A stretch of 62,002 nucleotides of DNA from Rhodobacterales bacterium (GCA_003228875.1 QIGK01000130.1:1-62002); one strand, 5' to 3'. Counted from the first letter of the stretch, positions 9,383 through 19,913 are shown. Notes: a model not told the origin generated them from the letters alone. Program-made: numbers and translations.

Positions 9383-10558
9383 TTATTGTAAGTCTTGGAA
9401 GGCTTTTTCCAATCGTTCAATGGCGTCAATTACCATTTCTCGACGGCATCCAAGGTTAAATCTGAGAAAGTTTTCGCCACCTTTGCCAAATGAACCTCCG
9501 TGATTCGCGGCGATTTTGGCTTGTTTTTCGACACGGTTTTGTATCTCGTCCATGGGCATACCAGTGCCGGAGAAATCAACCCATGCAAGAAAGGTAGATT
9601 CCAGTTTCATGGAGCGAACCCCGGGGATTTTATTGATTGCATTGTCAAAAATACGGTGGTTTTCTGCCAGATACTCAACCAATGCTGTGACATACTCGCT
9701 GCCATTATTATACGCGGTTTCGGCCATTGTCATGCCATAGCGGTTTTTTGTATAGCTATTGGCGGATGACGCAGATCTAAAACGGTTGCTTAAATCGAGG
9801 TCTGAAATAACCACACATCCGGTGACACCGCCCGCAAGGTTAAAAGTTTTGGAAGGCGCAACCAGCATGGCCAAACGATTAGAAATATTTGCTGCGGCAA
9901 TCGGCATCGGGGTGTGTTTATGGCCAGCATAAACAATGTCATGATGAATTTCGTCGGAAACCAGCACAAGATCGTTACGGATACAAAAATCGGCAACATT
10001 TTGCAGTTCTTTAACATCCCAAACCCGTCCGCCGGGATTATGCGGGGAACAAAAAATCATCATTTTCTCTTGGCCTGAAAGCGAAGATTGCAAGGCGTCC
10101 AAGTCAAGCGTATACCGCCCGCCCGTATTGATCATTTCGCTTTCAACAACGGTTCGTTGATTGGCTTTAATATATCTTGCAAAGGAATGATAAACCGGCG
10201 TGAAGATTATGACGCTGTCGGATTTTTCTGTAAATGCTTGAACACAAAGAGCAATCGCTGCGCCAAGACCATGCACCGGTGTGATTTCTTCGGGTTTAAC
10301 CAGCCAGTTATGGTGGCGTTGCATCCAGCGGATCACGGCCTTGTTAAACGAATCCGGCTTATCATAATAGCCGTGAACCCCGTGCGCCGCCAGATTTGCC
10401 ACGGCTTCATTCACGGCGCTGGGTGGCTTAAAATCTGTGTCTGCAACCCACATTGCCAAGCCGTCATCGGGGGAAACGCCGTAGACCTGCTCCATATCAT
10501 CCCATTTATTGCTATGGCTGTTGCGGCGGTCAATAATTTCGTCAAAATCTATGGCCAT
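9383..10558 (-). CDS. PLP-dependent PatB/MalY-type C-S lyase
   Basis: A fold-type I aminotransferase-like enzyme of 391 residues. The start at 10558 (MAIDFDEIIDRRNSHSNKW) follows a GGGGAG ribosome-binding site and matches the MalY/PatB N-terminus; an in-frame start at 10612 lacks this support. Seen motifs: DTDF near residue 41, FCSPHNPGGRVW at 169-180, SDEIHHDIVY at 201-210, and the PLP lysine (Lys237) in APSKTFNLAG. The family cleaves cystathionine or other cysteine conjugates to thiol, pyruvate and ammonia. Physiological substrate is not visible; in marine relatives related lyases act in sulfur metabolism. Confidence 0.85.
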   Translation of the reverse strand: MAIDFDEIIDRRNSHSNKWDDMEQVYGVSPDDGLAMWVADTDFKPPSAVNEAVANLAAHGVHGYYDKPDSFNKAVIRWMQRHHNWLVKPEEITPVHGLGAAIALCVQAFTEKSDSVIIFTPVYHSFARYIKANQRTVVESEMINTGGRYTLDLDALQSSLSGQEKMMIFCSPHNPGGRVWDVKELQNVADFCIRNDLVLVSDEIHHDIVYAGHKHTPMPIAAANISNRLAMLVAPSKTFNLAGGVTGCVVISDLDLSNRFRSASSANSYTKNRYGMTMAETAYNNGSEYVTALVEYLAENHRIFDNAINKIPGVRSMKLESTFLAWVDFSGTGMPMDEIQNRVEKQAKIAANHGGSFGKGGENFLRFNLGCRREMVIDAIERLEKAFQDLQ

Positions 10559-10654
10559 ATTCGGCTCCCCGGTCAATTTTTGCCACGCTATCTGAATAGG
10601 CTTTGGGCGCAAGCGGAAATTGTGGCACTTGTGTCATTTCAAACCTTGCATTAA

Positions 10655-11185
10655 ATGAGCCGCATGAGCCTTAGAAAAATACTTTTGCATCCTGATCCGC
10701 GTCTGAAAAAGGCGTGCGAACCTGTGGGGGATATTGATGCGGGGCTGCGCAAACTGGCCGATGACATGCTGGAAACCATGTATGACGCACCGGGGGTGGG
10801 GCTTGCGGCACCACAAGTTGGCAAGGTTTTGCGGCTTTTTGTAATGGATTTTTCTGCAAAAGAATCCGAACCCGACCCAAGGGTTTTGTTTAATCCGCGC
10901 TTTAGCTGGCTGTCTGAAGAGCTGAACACCCATGAAGAAGGCTGCCTGTCCATTCCCGATATTTACGAGGATGTCACCCGGTCGGAACGGGTGCGCATGG
11001 TCTATCAAAATATCGACGGGGTTGAGGTAGAGGAAGAATTTGAAGGCCTTGGCGCGACTTGTGTGCAGCACGAACTGGACCATCTGGACGGGAAATTATT
11101 CATTGATTATCTGTCAGCCATAAAGCGCGGCATGATTACCAAAAAGATGAAAAAGCTGAAAAAAGAACTTGCGCGGGATACATGA
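10655..11185 (+). CDS. def: Peptide deformylase
   Basis: All three deformylase motifs are present: GVGLAAPQ at residues 47-54, EGCLS at 95-99 with the metal-binding Cys97, and HELDH at 139-143 with the two metal histidines and catalytic Glu140. It removes the formyl group from nascent proteins. 176 residues, normal for the type I family. It is the first gene of a def, def-like, fmt run. The next gene starts inside its last codon (ATGA overlap), so they are translationally coupled. Confidence 0.95.
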   Translation: MSRMSLRKILLHPDPRLKKACEPVGDIDAGLRKLADDMLETMYDAPGVGLAAPQVGKVLRLFVMDFSAKESEPDPRVLFNPRFSWLSEELNTHEEGCLSIPDIYEDVTRSERVRMVYQNIDGVEVEEEFEGLGATCVQHELDHLDGKLFIDYLSAIKRGMITKKMKKLKKELARDT

Positions 11186-11682
11186 GCCGCGGGTTTTTGG
11201 CATATCCCGATAAACGGCTGCGCACGGTTTGCGCGGCGGTTGAAACGGTTGATGATCATGTGCGCGATGTCTGGGATGAAATGCTGAAAGCTATGTATGA
11301 CATGCCCGGTGTCGGGCTGGCTGCGCCACAAATTGGTGAAATGTTGCGCCTTATTGTGGTGGACGGGTCGGAATCACGCGATCAGCCTTTGCGTATGGCC
11401 AACCCTGAAATATTGCATGTTTCGGCCACGCTGCGCGAACACGAAGAAGGCAGCCCCAATATTCCCAATCTTTGGGCGATGGTAAAGCGGCCTCGCGCCA
11501 TAACGCTGCGGTTTCTGGATGAAAACGGGGAAAGTCAGGAGCGGGATTTTGTGGGCTTATGGGCGACCTCGGTGCAGCATCAGGTCGATCATTTGAACGG
11601 CAAACTGTTTGTTGATCATCTTAGCCCCGTGAAACGTAAAATGCTGTTGGCCAAACACAGCAAAAATATGCGGAGGCGCTGA
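11182..11682 (+). CDS. Deformylase-like protein with substituted catalytic residues
   Basis: A 166-residue paralogue of the preceding deformylase. Motif 1 (GVGLAAPQ, 43-50) is kept, but motif 2 reads EGSPN with Ser91 in place of the metal-binding Cys, and motif 3 reads HQVDH with Gln134 in place of the catalytic Glu. Both histidines (133, 137) remain. By established deformylase chemistry the Glu to Gln change should abolish or strongly reduce activity and loss of Cys should weaken metal binding. The frame is intact and tightly coupled to def and fmt (overlaps of 4 bp and 1 bp), which argues for a maintained non-enzymatic or altered role rather than decay. Divergent deformylase-like paralogues next to def are known in this group. 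Confidence 0.88.
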   Translation: MSRGFLAYPDKRLRTVCAAVETVDDHVRDVWDEMLKAMYDMPGVGLAAPQIGEMLRLIVVDGSESRDQPLRMANPEILHVSATLREHEEGSPNIPNLWAMVKRPRAITLRFLDENGESQERDFVGLWATSVQHQVDHLNGKLFVDHLSPVKRKMLLAKHSKNMRRR

Positions 11683-12590
11683 TGCGGGTTATTTTTATGG
11701 GAAGCCCCGATTTTTCCGTATCGGCGCTGGATGCTTTGATCGCGGCTGGCCATGAAATTGTGGCGGTTTATTCGCAACCGCCACGGCCTGCGGGGCGGGG
11801 CAAAAAGCTGCGGCCGGGGCCGGTGCATCAACGGGCTGAGGCGTTGGGGCTGGAGGTGCGAACGCCGCTGAATTTCAAGAATGATGCGGATATTCAGGCC
11901 TTTGGCGCACTGAACGCCGATATTGCTGTGGTGGTTGCTTATGGGTTGATCCTGCCGCAGGTCATTCTGGATGCGCCAAAATTGGGCTGTTTGAATATCC
12001 ATGCGTCTTTGTTGCCACGCTGGCGGGGGGCTGCGCCTATTCACCGCGCGATTATGGCGGGGGATGCTGAAACCGGCGTGTGTATCATGCAAATGGAGGC
12101 AGGGCTGGATACGGGGCCGGTTTTGATGCGGGATTCTATCGAGATTTCCGATCAGGCAACCACGGGTATGTTGCATGATGAATTGGCCGATATGGGCGGG
12201 CGGCTGGTGGTGGAAACGCTTCGCGATTTGGGGCAGTTGAAACCCGAGCCACAGTCGGAAATTGGCATGACATATGCGCGCAAAATTGACAAATCCGAGG
12301 CGCGGGTGGATTGGCAGCAAAGTGCCATGCAAATTAGCCGTCAGGTTCGCGGGCTTTCGCCTTTTCCGGGCGCGTGGTGTGAAATTTCTGGTGAGCGGGT
12401 TAAGTTGTTGAATTGTGAAATCGCGGATGGTTCCGGCGCGGCGGGTGTGGTGCTGGATGATAAAATCACCGTTGCTTGCGGGCAGGGGGCCTTGCGGTTA
12501 ACGCGGCTGCAACGGGCGGGAAAAGGCCCCATGGACGGGCCGGATTTTCTGCGTGGTTTTGCGGTGAAAAAAGGCGATATTCTGGCTTAG
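11682..12590 (+). CDS. fmt: Methionyl-tRNA formyltransferase
   Basis: 302 residues. The N-terminal Rossmann formyltransferase domain carries the formyl-tetrahydrofolate-binding [16 protein letters not shown] segment (about 105-120), with catalytic Asn105 and His107. The C-terminal OB-like tRNA-binding domain follows (about 205-302). It formylates initiator Met-tRNA with 10-formyl-THF, the step undone by the deformylase encoded just upstream. The ATG overlaps the TGA of the def-like gene by one base (TGATG). Its end overlaps that of rnhA, which converges on it. Confidence 0.95.
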   Translation: MRVIFMGSPDFSVSALDALIAAGHEIVAVYSQPPRPAGRGKKLRPGPVHQRAEALGLEVRTPLNFKNDADIQAFGALNADIAVVVAYGLILPQVILDAPKLGCLNIHASLLPRWRGAAPIHRAIMAGDAETGVCIMQMEAGLDTGPVLMRDSIEISDQATTGMLHDELADMGGRLVVETLRDLGQLKPEPQSEIGMTYARKIDKSEARVDWQQSAMQISRQVRGLSPFPGAWCEISGERVKLLNCEIADGSGAAGVVLDDKITVACGQGALRLTRLQRAGKGPMDGPDFLRGFAVKKGDILA

Positions 12591-13048
12591 GGCTTAAACG
12601 GTTCCATGCCGCGCCGCGCCAATTCATCGGCGCGCTCATTGCCCGCGTGGCCTGCATGGCCTTTGATCCATTGCCATGTCACATCGTGACGCGCGGCGGC
12701 AATTTCCAGTAATTTCCACAGGTCTTCGTTTTTAACTGGCTTTTTCTGGCTGTTTTTCCAGCCGTTGCGTTTCCAGCCCTTGATCCATTTGGTGATGCCA
12801 TCTTTGACATAAGCGCTGTCGGTGATCACCGTCATGGTGGATGGTTTTTTCATGGCATCAAGGGCATTGATTGCGGCCAATAATTCCATGCGGTTATTGG
12901 TGGTGTCAGCCTCGCCGCCAAAGATTTCTTTTTGTTTCAGAATCACGCCGTTTTCACGGGCGATCAGCAAGGCACCCCAGCCGCCGGGGCCGGGATTGCC
13001 GGAACAGGCACCATCGGTATAGGCGATTAGTTCATGGGTGTTGGGCAT
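12587..13048 (-). CDS. rnhA: Ribonuclease HI
   Basis: 153 residues with the full RNase H acidic set: Asp12 in [17 protein letters not shown], Glu55 in TTNNRMEL, Asp77 in VITDSAYV, and the C-terminal [16 protein letters not shown] with the last Asp. It degrades RNA in RNA-DNA hybrids. Its ATG overlaps the ispH stop codon (TAATG), so the two are coupled. Its stop codon overlaps that of fmt by 3-4 bp in convergent orientation. Confidence 0.95.
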   Translation of the reverse strand: MPNTHELIAYTDGACSGNPGPGGWGALLIARENGVILKQKEIFGGEADTTNNRMELLAAINALDAMKKPSTMTVITDSAYVKDGITKWIKGWKRNGWKNSQKKPVKNEDLWKLLEIAAARHDVTWQWIKGHAGHAGNERADELARRGMEPFKP

Positions 13049-13995
13049 TAACGGGGGTCTCGCAGGATTTTGGGAATTTTGAAAGAAATATTTTCCTGCG
13101 CGGTTTCGACAATTTCAATGGTGGTGTCAAATCGCTGGCAAAAAGCATCAACGACCTCGTTAACCAGAATTTCTGGGGCAGAAGCACCGGCGGTTATTCC
13201 AACAGATTTAATGCCTTTAAGGCTGCGCCAGTCAATATCGGTTGAACGTTGAACCAGTTGGGAATACGCACAGCCAGCAGTTTTTCCGACCTCTACCAAA
13301 CGGCGCGAATTTGACGAATTTGGCGCACCAATTACCAGCAGCGCGTCGATTTTCGGGGCAATGGCCCGCACCGATGCCTGACGGTTGGTGGTCGCATAAC
13401 ATATGTCTTCTTTGTGGGGGCCGATGATGGCTGGAAAACGCGCGCGCAAGGCAGTAATAATTTCAGCACAATCATCAACGCTTAGGGTGGTTTGGGTGAT
13501 AAAGGCCAGTTTTTCGGGGTCAGTGGGTGTGATCTTTGCCACATCACCAACGGTTTCCACCAAAATCACTACGCCATCAGGCAATTGGCCCATAGTGCCG
13601 ATGGTTTCAGGGTGGCCTTTATGCCCGATCATCACCATTTGCAGACCGTTTTCAAAGTGACGTTCGGCCTCAATATGGACTTTTGAGACCAGCGGACATG
13701 TCGCATCAACAAATAGCATATTCCGCTCAATAGCGCGCGCGGGAACCGATTTTGGCACGCCATGCGCCGAAAAAATCACCGGACGGTCATCGGGGCAATC
13801 TTTTAGGGTTTCGACAAAAATAGCACCTTTTTGGCGCAGGCCATCAACCACAAATTTGTTATGCACAATTTCGTGGCGCACATAGACCGGCGCACCCCAT
13901 TTTTCAATGGCGAGTTCAACAACCTTGATGGCACGATCAACGCCCGCGCAAAACCCGCGCGGGGCAGCCAGATAAAGGGTCAGCGGTGGGTTCAT
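13048..13995 (-). CDS. ispH: 4-hydroxy-3-methylbut-2-enyl diphosphate reductase
   Basis: The last enzyme of the MEP isoprenoid pathway. The three cysteines that hold the iron-sulfur cluster are visible: Cys16 ([12 protein letters not shown]), Cys100 ([13 protein letters not shown]) and Cys199 ([12 protein letters not shown]), with Glu130 in GHPET. 315 residues, usual length. It is followed directly by rnhA. The start at 13995 gives [15 protein letters not shown], typical of the family. Confidence 0.95.
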   Translation of the reverse strand: MNPPLTLYLAAPRGFCAGVDRAIKVVELAIEKWGAPVYVRHEIVHNKFVVDGLRQKGAIFVETLKDCPDDRPVIFSAHGVPKSVPARAIERNMLFVDATCPLVSKVHIEAERHFENGLQMVMIGHKGHPETIGTMGQLPDGVVILVETVGDVAKITPTDPEKLAFITQTTLSVDDCAEIITALRARFPAIIGPHKEDICYATTNRQASVRAIAPKIDALLVIGAPNSSNSRRLVEVGKTAGCAYSQLVQRSTDIDWRSLKGIKSVGITAGASAPEILVNEVVDAFCQRFDTTIEIVETAQENISFKIPKILRDPR

Positions 13996-14061
13996 TCAAA
14001 TGCTCCGAACAATCCCGTTGGGCTTAACGCATGGCCAGCGGAATATCCACCAGCCAAACTG

Positions 14062-14631
14062 TTACGATTCTTCCAACTCACCATAGCTGTCTTGCATGTC
14101 AGGGCGCGGTGGCCTGCCGATCACGTCTTTCAGCTCATCTAGCTCGATGAAATTATCACATTGGCGGCGCAACTCATCTGCTATCATTGGCGGGTTGGAC
14201 CGAATGGTAGACACAACCGAAACCCGCACGCCTTGGCGCTGCACAGATTCAACCATCGGCCGGAAATCACCATCGCCTGAGAAAATCACGATGTGATCCA
14301 CATGTGGGGCCAGTTCCATGGCATCAACGGTGAGTTCGATGTCCATATTGCCTTTGATTTTCCGCCGGCCCATGGAATCGGTAAATTCCTTGGCTGGTTT
14401 GGTCACCATATTATAACCGTTGTAATTCAACCAATCGACCAAGGGCCGAATGGGGGAATATTCTTCGTTCTCCAAAAGGGCGGTATAGTAAAACGCCCTT
14501 AACAATTTTCCGCGACGCATGAATTCCGTGCGTAGCAGTTTATAGTCGATATCAAACCCTAATGCCTTGGCGGCTGCATAGAGATTAGACCCGTCAATGA
14601 ACAGCGCTAGCCGTTCGTCTCTGTAAAACAT
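14062..14631 (-). CDS. NYN-domain protein of the LabA/DUF88 group (putative RNase)
   Basis: A PIN-like NYN domain fills most of the 189 residues. Acidic metal-site residues can be seen at Asp13 (ALFIDGSNLY), Asp97 and Asp103 (KGNMDIELTVDAM), and Asp120/Asp122 (FSGDGDFRPM). The tail (after about 170) is acidic and probably flexible. NYN proteins are metal-dependent endoribonucleases where tested; the target of this group in alphaproteobacteria is not known to me. It is the only gene between ispH and the divergent folK. Confidence 0.85.
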   Translation of the reverse strand: MFYRDERLALFIDGSNLYAAAKALGFDIDYKLLRTEFMRRGKLLRAFYYTALLENEEYSPIRPLVDWLNYNGYNMVTKPAKEFTDSMGRRKIKGNMDIELTVDAMELAPHVDHIVIFSGDGDFRPMVESVQRQGVRVSVVSTIRSNPPMIADELRRQCDNFIELDELKDVIGRPPRPDMQDSYGELEES

Positions 14632-14728
14632 TTATTCTCCACCTTAATTGATAGAAATTGCTTGTGCGGCTTCCGACCAGTAATGTCCCGGAACGCAGTC
14701 AGCGTGAAAGCAGTAAAAATATAGTTTT

Positions 14729-15331
14729 ATGGCACAGTTACAACCCCGCAGAACCCAGATAAATCCCTTGCGGTGCTTTGTAGCACTGGGTTCTAACCTT
14801 TCCAGTGATGCTGGAATGCCAATGGTTACGTTAAACCAATCGCTTAAGTTGTTTGAGGCTGAATCGCTTTCAGTTGTGCGACAAAGCCATTGGTATGGCA
14901 GCGCCGCGTTTCCGGCGGGCGCAGGGCCGGATTATGTCAACGGCGTTGTTGAGATCAGGACACAATTGGACGCGCCGGAGGTTCTGGCAGCATTACACCG
15001 AATCGAGGCCGTAACCGGCCGCACCCGATCAGTGCGATGGGGGTCGCGGGTCTGTGACCTAGATCTGTTGGCTTTTGAAGATAATGTCTCACCGGATTTG
15101 GCCGGGTTTAGACATTGGTTTGAACTGTCGCTGGCCATGCAAAAAACTGCAACACCTGCACAATTAATCCTGCCGCATCCGCGATTGCAGGACCGCGCGT
15201 TTGTGTTGCTGCCATTTAGGGATGTAGCGCCCGAGTGGCGGCATCCGGTGCTGGGCAAAACGGTTGCGGAAATGCTGGCGAATTTGCCAAAACCGATGAT
15301 CGCTACTGTCCAAAAAATATCTGGGCATTAG
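14729..15331 (+). CDS. folK: 2-amino-4-hydroxy-6-hydroxymethyldihydropteridine pyrophosphokinase
   Basis: The HPPK core runs from [10 protein letters not shown] (about 18) through the substrate loop YGSAAFPAG to the signature [15 protein letters not shown] (about 97-111) and [16 protein letters not shown] (about 150-165). It transfers pyrophosphate from ATP to the pterin in folate synthesis. The usual motif is RWGPRxxDLDLL; here Pro is Ser. 200 residues, slightly longer than the standard enzyme because of a short N-terminal extension and an insert before the last motif. Confidence 0.9.
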   Translation: MAQLQPRRTQINPLRCFVALGSNLSSDAGMPMVTLNQSLKLFEAESLSVVRQSHWYGSAAFPAGAGPDYVNGVVEIRTQLDAPEVLAALHRIEAVTGRTRSVRWGSRVCDLDLLAFEDNVSPDLAGFRHWFELSLAMQKTATPAQLILPHPRLQDRAFVLLPFRDVAPEWRHPVLGKTVAEMLANLPKPMIATVQKISGH

Positions 15332-15407
15332 CAAGCTGCGCCCTTGCGTTTCAAGCCCAATCGCATTACATAACGGCTTTCTCAGGATCACAATTGGAGC
15401 AATCCGC

Positions 15408-15761
15408 ATGGCACGCGTAACTGTTGAAGACTGCATTGACAAAATTCCCAATCATTTTGATCTGGTGATTATGGCCGCCCATCGTGCACGCCAGCTGGCT
15501 GCGGGTGCAGAAATAACTGTAGACCGGGACAATGATAAAAATCCGGTTGTTGCCTTGCGCGAAATTGCTGAGGAAACCCTGACCGCCACCGCGATCCGCG
15601 AATCAGCTATTGAAGCATTGCAAAGCCAGAACGAGGTTGATGAGCCAGAGGAAGACACATTGCCATTGCTGATGGAAAAAGAAACTGTTGACGTGCCAGA
15701 GGACGATATGTCCGAAGAAAAAATGCTGCGCGCCTTGATGGAAGCCCAAAGCGCCGGCTAG
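15408..15761 (+). CDS. rpoZ: RNA polymerase omega subunit
   Basis: 117 residues starting [20 protein letters not shown], followed by [13 protein letters not shown] and [13 protein letters not shown], the conserved omega core that binds the beta-prime subunit. The acidic tail after about residue 75 is typical of alphaproteobacterial omega. It lies 12 bp before rsh, the same order as rpoZ-spoT in many proteobacteria. Omega forms part of a ppGpp binding site in the proteobacterial polymerase, which fits the pairing. Confidence 0.95.
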   Translation: MARVTVEDCIDKIPNHFDLVIMAAHRARQLAAGAEITVDRDNDKNPVVALREIAEETLTATAIRESAIEALQSQNEVDEPEEDTLPLLMEKETVDVPEDDMSEEKMLRALMEAQSAG

Positions 15762-15773
15762 TCTGGAGGCATC

Positions 15774-17918
15774 ATGATCGAAGTCGAAGAACTGATCGGT
15801 CTGGTTGAAGCCTATAATCCTGTTTGTGATGCAGAAATGATCCGGCGCGCCTATGAATTTGGCAAAGTGGCCCATGAAGGGCAGACCCGTCATTCCGGCG
15901 AAGCTTATTTCAGCCATCCGGTTGCGGTTGCCGCTTTATTAACCGAGGTCAAGCTGGATGATGCCACCATCATCACTGCGCTTTTGCATGACACCATTGA
16001 GGACACCAAAGCCACCTATAAAGAGCTGGCCATGCTGTTCACCCCCGAAATCGCTGAACTGGTTGACGGGGTCACCAAACTGACCAATCTGGAACTTTCC
16101 AGCGTTGAAACCAAACAGGCCGAGAATTTTCGTAAATTGCTGTTGGCGATGTCCAAAGACCTGCGGGTGTTGTTGGTTAAACTGGCAGACAGATTGCACA
16201 ATATGCGCACCATCAAAGCGATGGACCCCGAGAAACAACAGCAAAAAGCCCATGAAACCATGGAAATTTATGCGCCACTGGCAGGCCGTATGGGCATGCA
16301 ATATATGCGCGAAGAACTGGAAGACCTGTGTTTTAGTGTGCTTAATCCGGATGCGCGTAAATCTATCATGCGCCGGTTTATTAATCTGCGAAATGAAACC
16401 GGTGATCTTATACCGCAAATTACCGAAGATATTCGCAAGGCGCTGGATACTGCGGGGGTTGATGCGCGGGTTAAAGGCCGCGAAAAACGGCCCTATTCGA
16501 TCTGGCGCAAAATGCAGGAAAACAAGGAAGGCTTTAACCGTCTATCCGATATTTACGGGTTCCGAATTATCACGGACAGCGTTCAGGATGCTTATGTGGC
16601 GCTTGGTGCTGTGCATCAACGCTGGGCGGCGGTGCCGGGGCGATTCAAGGATTATATTTCGCAGCCCAAATCAAATGGATACCGCTCCATTCAAACCACC
16701 GTGTCGGGGCGCAATGCCAAACGGGTTGAAATCCAGATTCGCACCGAGGAAATGCATCAGGTGGCGGAATCCGGCATTGCCGCGCATTGGTCTTATCGCG
16801 ATGGGCAGCGGGTTGAAAACCGCTTTACGGTGGACCCGTTTAGCTGGCTGCGCAGTTTGGCGGAACGGTTTGAGGCCTCTGAGAACCCCGATGAATTTCT
16901 GGAACATGTTAAGCTTGATATGTTTAACGATCAGGTGTTTTGTTTTACCACTAAAGGCGAGGTGATTAAATTACCGCGCGGGGCTACTCCGATTGATTTT
17001 GCCTATGCGATCCACACCGCGCTGGGCGACAGTTGCGTTGGGGCCAAGGTGGATGGCCAACGGGTGCCGCTTTGGACGCAGCTTCGTAATGGTCAGTCGG
17101 TTGAGGTGATCAGCGCAGAGGGTCAGCGCCCGCAGGCAACTTGGGAAGAAATGGTTGTTACCGGACGGGCGAAATCTGCGATTCGCAAGTATTTGCGCGA
17201 AGAAAACCGAGAGGCGCATATTCGGCTGGGCCGCGAAATCGCCCGGGTTTCACTAGAACGGATCAACAAAAAAGCCACCGACAAAGCATTGCGAACTGCG
17301 GCCAAAACCATGCAATATGCATCAGCCGATGAATTGCTGGCCCGTCTGGGGGCTGCTGAGATCACTGGTCAAGAGGTTCTGCGCGCGCTTTACCCCGAGC
17401 TGGTGCGCGAAACCGTGCCGCCAATTGCGTCAGATGATGATGACCGGGTGATCGGGCTTCAACCTGATCAAAGCGCGGCTCCGGCACTGTGTTGTGGGCC
17501 GGTTCCGGGGGAACGCATTGTCGGCATTGCGGTACGCGGGCGCGGCGTTGTGATCCATTCCATTGAATGCGCAGCGCTGGAAGAATATGAAAACGACCCT
17601 GATAAGTGGATTGACCTGCGCTGGTCCTCGGAATCTGGCCGCGCCATCCACAATGCGCGGCTGTTGGTTACCATGGCCAATGATGCGGGCGTATTGGGGC
17701 GGATATGCACATTGATCGGCGAACATCATGCCAATATTGTTAATATAGATTTTACCGACCGGAAACCAGATTTTTACCGAATGCAGTTAGAAATCATGGT
17801 GCGGGACATTGAACACTTGACCAATATTCAAACCGCCATCGAAGCGGATTCGGATATTGCCGAGGTCAAACGTTACCGGAACCCAAGCCTCGCTAATGAC
17901 AAAGGTGCGGGCAATTGA
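15774..17918 (+). CDS. rsh: Bifunctional (p)ppGpp synthetase/hydrolase (Rsh)
   Basis: 714 residues with the standard long RSH order: HD hydrolase domain with LLHDTIEDT (His72, Asp73), synthetase domain with IYGFRIIT and KDYISQPKSNGYRSIQTTV (about 255-310), TGS domain (IKLPRGATPIDFAYAIHT, about 398 on), and a C-terminal ACT domain (RLLVTMANDAGVLGRI). The HD motif is intact, so it should both make and degrade (p)ppGpp, as usual for the single RSH of alphaproteobacteria. A GGAGG site lies 5 bp before the ATG. Confidence 0.95.
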   Translation: MIEVEELIGLVEAYNPVCDAEMIRRAYEFGKVAHEGQTRHSGEAYFSHPVAVAALLTEVKLDDATIITALLHDTIEDTKATYKELAMLFTPEIAELVDGVTKLTNLELSSVETKQAENFRKLLLAMSKDLRVLLVKLADRLHNMRTIKAMDPEKQQQKAHETMEIYAPLAGRMGMQYMREELEDLCFSVLNPDARKSIMRRFINLRNETGDLIPQITEDIRKALDTAGVDARVKGREKRPYSIWRKMQENKEGFNRLSDIYGFRIITDSVQDAYVALGAVHQRWAAVPGRFKDYISQPKSNGYRSIQTTVSGRNAKRVEIQIRTEEMHQVAESGIAAHWSYRDGQRVENRFTVDPFSWLRSLAERFEASENPDEFLEHVKLDMFNDQVFCFTTKGEVIKLPRGATPIDFAYAIHTALGDSCVGAKVDGQRVPLWTQLRNGQSVEVISAEGQRPQATWEEMVVTGRAKSAIRKYLREENREAHIRLGREIARVSLERINKKATDKALRTAAKTMQYASADELLARLGAAEITGQEVLRALYPELVRETVPPIASDDDDRVIGLQPDQSAAPALCCGPVPGERIVGIAVRGRGVVIHSIECAALEEYENDPDKWIDLRWSSESGRAIHNARLLVTMANDAGVLGRICTLIGEHHANIVNIDFTDRKPDFYRMQLEIMVRDIEHLTNIQTAIEADSDIAEVKRYRNPSLANDKGAGN

Positions 17919-17964
17919 AGTATGTGATTTTACAGATCAATCAACTGGATCGGATCTGAGACCA

Positions 17965-18600
17965 ATGGTATTTAAGCGGCGTGATCAGCTTCCATTTACC
18001 CAAAGGCTGCGGGAATTTGTTTTGCCGCGCACCGGATGGTTGCGCGCAGTAAAATATGTTGGGCTTCGCATTAAGCGGTTACCAGATTCACCGCATCGTA
18101 TTGCGCTTGGGCTTTCGATTGGTGTGGTTGTTTCGTTCACGCCTTTTTTTGGCCTGCATATGATATTCGGCGTTGTCCTTGCCCGGCTTGTTCGCGCTAA
18201 CGGTTTGGCTGGTTTTTTGGGCACGTTTTTTGGTAATCCGCTGACATTTCCGTTTATTGTCGGCCTGTCTTTTGGGGTGGGGCGATGGTTAACAGGTGCT
18301 GAAGGCGAACCCCTGACGGCTGCAAATGTCCATGAAAGTTTTTATCAGGCGTTGCAGGGCCTAAAATCCACTGCCAAAAGCTGGTTTGGCTTTGGCTCCA
18401 GCGAAATTGAGCGAATGGCAGGTTTCTGGAACGAAATTTTCTGGCCCTATTTGTTGGGTGGTATCCTTATGGGGCCACTTTTTGGTTTGGCAACGTATGT
18501 CCTGGCGCGGCCGATGATTAAGGTCTATCAGGGCCACCGACGCAAGAAACTTATGGCCAAAATCCGCAAACAGGCTGCAACTGACCGTGCAGAGGGCTGA
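17965..18600 (+). CDS. DUF2062 membrane protein
   Basis: About 211 residues. A basic N-terminal segment ([11 protein letters not shown]) and [24 protein letters not shown] lead into two or three membrane helices with the [10 protein letters not shown] motif, then a further helix near the C-terminus ([19 protein letters not shown]). This is the DUF2062 pattern; function is unknown. The start at 17965 is chosen because it lies beyond the rsh stop; an earlier in-frame codon at 17857 would overlap rsh by 62 bp. It probably belongs to the rpoZ-rsh-pdxJ operon. Confidence 0.8.
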   Translation: MVFKRRDQLPFTQRLREFVLPRTGWLRAVKYVGLRIKRLPDSPHRIALGLSIGVVVSFTPFFGLHMIFGVVLARLVRANGLAGFLGTFFGNPLTFPFIVGLSFGVGRWLTGAEGEPLTAANVHESFYQALQGLKSTAKSWFGFGSSEIERMAGFWNEIFWPYLLGGILMGPLFGLATYVLARPMIKVYQGHRRKKLMAKIRKQAATDRAEG

Positions 18601-18653
18601 CAAGCCACTTAAATTGCGTTACTGCGGAATTATACTTTTTAGGGAGAATCGAA

Positions 18654-19442
18654 ATGGCTCTTTTAGCTTCGCAACCACTTGGATATTTGCGACTTGGGTT
18701 AAATATTGACCATGTTGCCACGGTGCGAAACGCACGCGGCAGCACCTATCCTGATCCGACGCGGGCGGCGTTGCTGGCCCAAGCCGCCGGCGCGGATGGC
18801 ATTACTGCACACCTGCGCGAGGACCGGCGCCATATCACCGATTCCGATATTGATGCTTTGATGGCAAATATTGGTTTACCGTTAAACTTTGAAATGGCTG
18901 CCACGGATGAAATGCAAAAAATAGCTTTGCGCCATACCCCACATGCGGTTTGTATTGTGCCCGAAAAGCGAGAAGAACTGACCACCGAAGGCGGGCTTGA
19001 TCTAGCGCGCGATGAAAACCGGATCGCCGATTTTATTGCGCCGCTGCGCGAAGCAGGCTGTCGGGTTTCAATTTTTCTGGCCAGTGATCAACGCCAAATC
19101 GAATCTGCGGCGCGCATCGGCGCACCAGTGGTTGAATTGCATGTCGGCCCATATTGTGACGCCCATCACGAAGGCGATTTTGCCAAACGAGATGCGGAGT
19201 ATGAAAAGTTGAAATCCATGGCACGACTGGCCCATGAAATGGGGCTGGAGGTGCATGCCGGCCACGGCATAACCTATGACACGGTCAAACCGATTGCGGC
19301 TCTGCCTGAAATTATGGAATTGAACATCGGCCATTTTTTGATAGGCGAAGCGATTTTTTCAGGGCTGGATTCAGCCATCCGCCGTATGCGTGGATTAATG
19401 GATGACGCGCGGCGTGAAGCCATCGGGGTGACTGTCGCGTGA
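18654..19442 (+). CDS. pdxJ: Pyridoxine 5'-phosphate synthase
   Basis: A TIM-barrel enzyme of 262 residues. Visible motifs: [68 protein letters not shown] and [14 protein letters not shown]. It condenses 3-amino-1-phosphohydroxyacetone with 1-deoxyxylulose 5-phosphate. It starts a run of overlapping genes (pdxJ-acpS, then lepB-rnc-era). The partner gene pdxA is at 43.6-44.6 kb in this window. An AGGGAGA ribosome-binding site precedes the ATG. Confidence 0.95.
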   Translation: MALLASQPLGYLRLGLNIDHVATVRNARGSTYPDPTRAALLAQAAGADGITAHLREDRRHITDSDIDALMANIGLPLNFEMAATDEMQKIALRHTPHAVCIVPEKREELTTEGGLDLARDENRIADFIAPLREAGCRVSIFLASDQRQIESAARIGAPVVELHVGPYCDAHHEGDFAKRDAEYEKLKSMARLAHEMGLEVHAGHGITYDTVKPIAALPEIMELNIGHFLIGEAIFSGLDSAIRRMRGLMDDARREAIGVTVA

Positions 19443-19837
19443 TTATCGGCATAGGTTCGGATCTTGCAAACATAGAGCGAATATCGGCCACGCTGGAACG
19501 GTTCGGTGATCGATTCGTGCAAAGAGTATTTTCTGAAATTGAACAAAAAACCGCTGAAAGGCGGATGAAAACCGCTGAAACCTATGCCAAAAGATGGGCG
19601 GCAAAAGAAGCCTGCTCAAAGGCTTTGGGGACAGGGTTAAGAATGGGCATCGCATGGCGCGAAATGACCGTGCGAAACCTGAAAACCGGACAGCCCACAA
19701 TGCACGTAACCGGCGGCGCTGCTGAGCGATTGGCAAAGCTGACACCAAAAGGCCATACAGCCCATATTTTCGTGACGCTGACCGATGATCACCCTTGGGC
19801 GCAAGCTTTTGTGGTGATCGAGGCCCTGCCGGATTAA
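19439..19837 (+). CDS. acpS: Holo-acyl-carrier-protein synthase
   Basis: 132 residues. The N-terminus [15 protein letters not shown] holds the metal-binding Asp8, and [14 protein letters not shown] holds the conserved Glu. It moves the phosphopantetheine arm from CoA to apo-ACP. The start codon is GTG and overlaps the pdxJ stop (GTGA), which signals translational coupling. Confidence 0.93.
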   Translation: MIIGIGSDLANIERISATLERFGDRFVQRVFSEIEQKTAERRMKTAETYAKRWAAKEACSKALGTGLRMGIAWREMTVRNLKTGQPTMHVTGGAAERLAKLTPKGHTAHIFVTLTDDHPWAQAFVVIEALPD

Positions 19838-19913
19838 GCGTTAGCCTTGACACATGGCGGTTGCCACGCCACATAGCACCCTAACCTCTAACCTATCAGA
19901 AAATATTGCAATT

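Noticed and set aside
11616-12332. 238-codon frame on the minus strand inside fmt
   Set aside because: Antisense to intact fmt, His/Arg-rich shadow composition and no ribosome-binding site.
16105-16965. Long open frame of 286 codons inside rsh on the same strand
   Set aside because: It lies entirely within the well-conserved rsh frame, shows cysteine- and tryptophan-rich sequence typical of a shadow frame, and has no family match.
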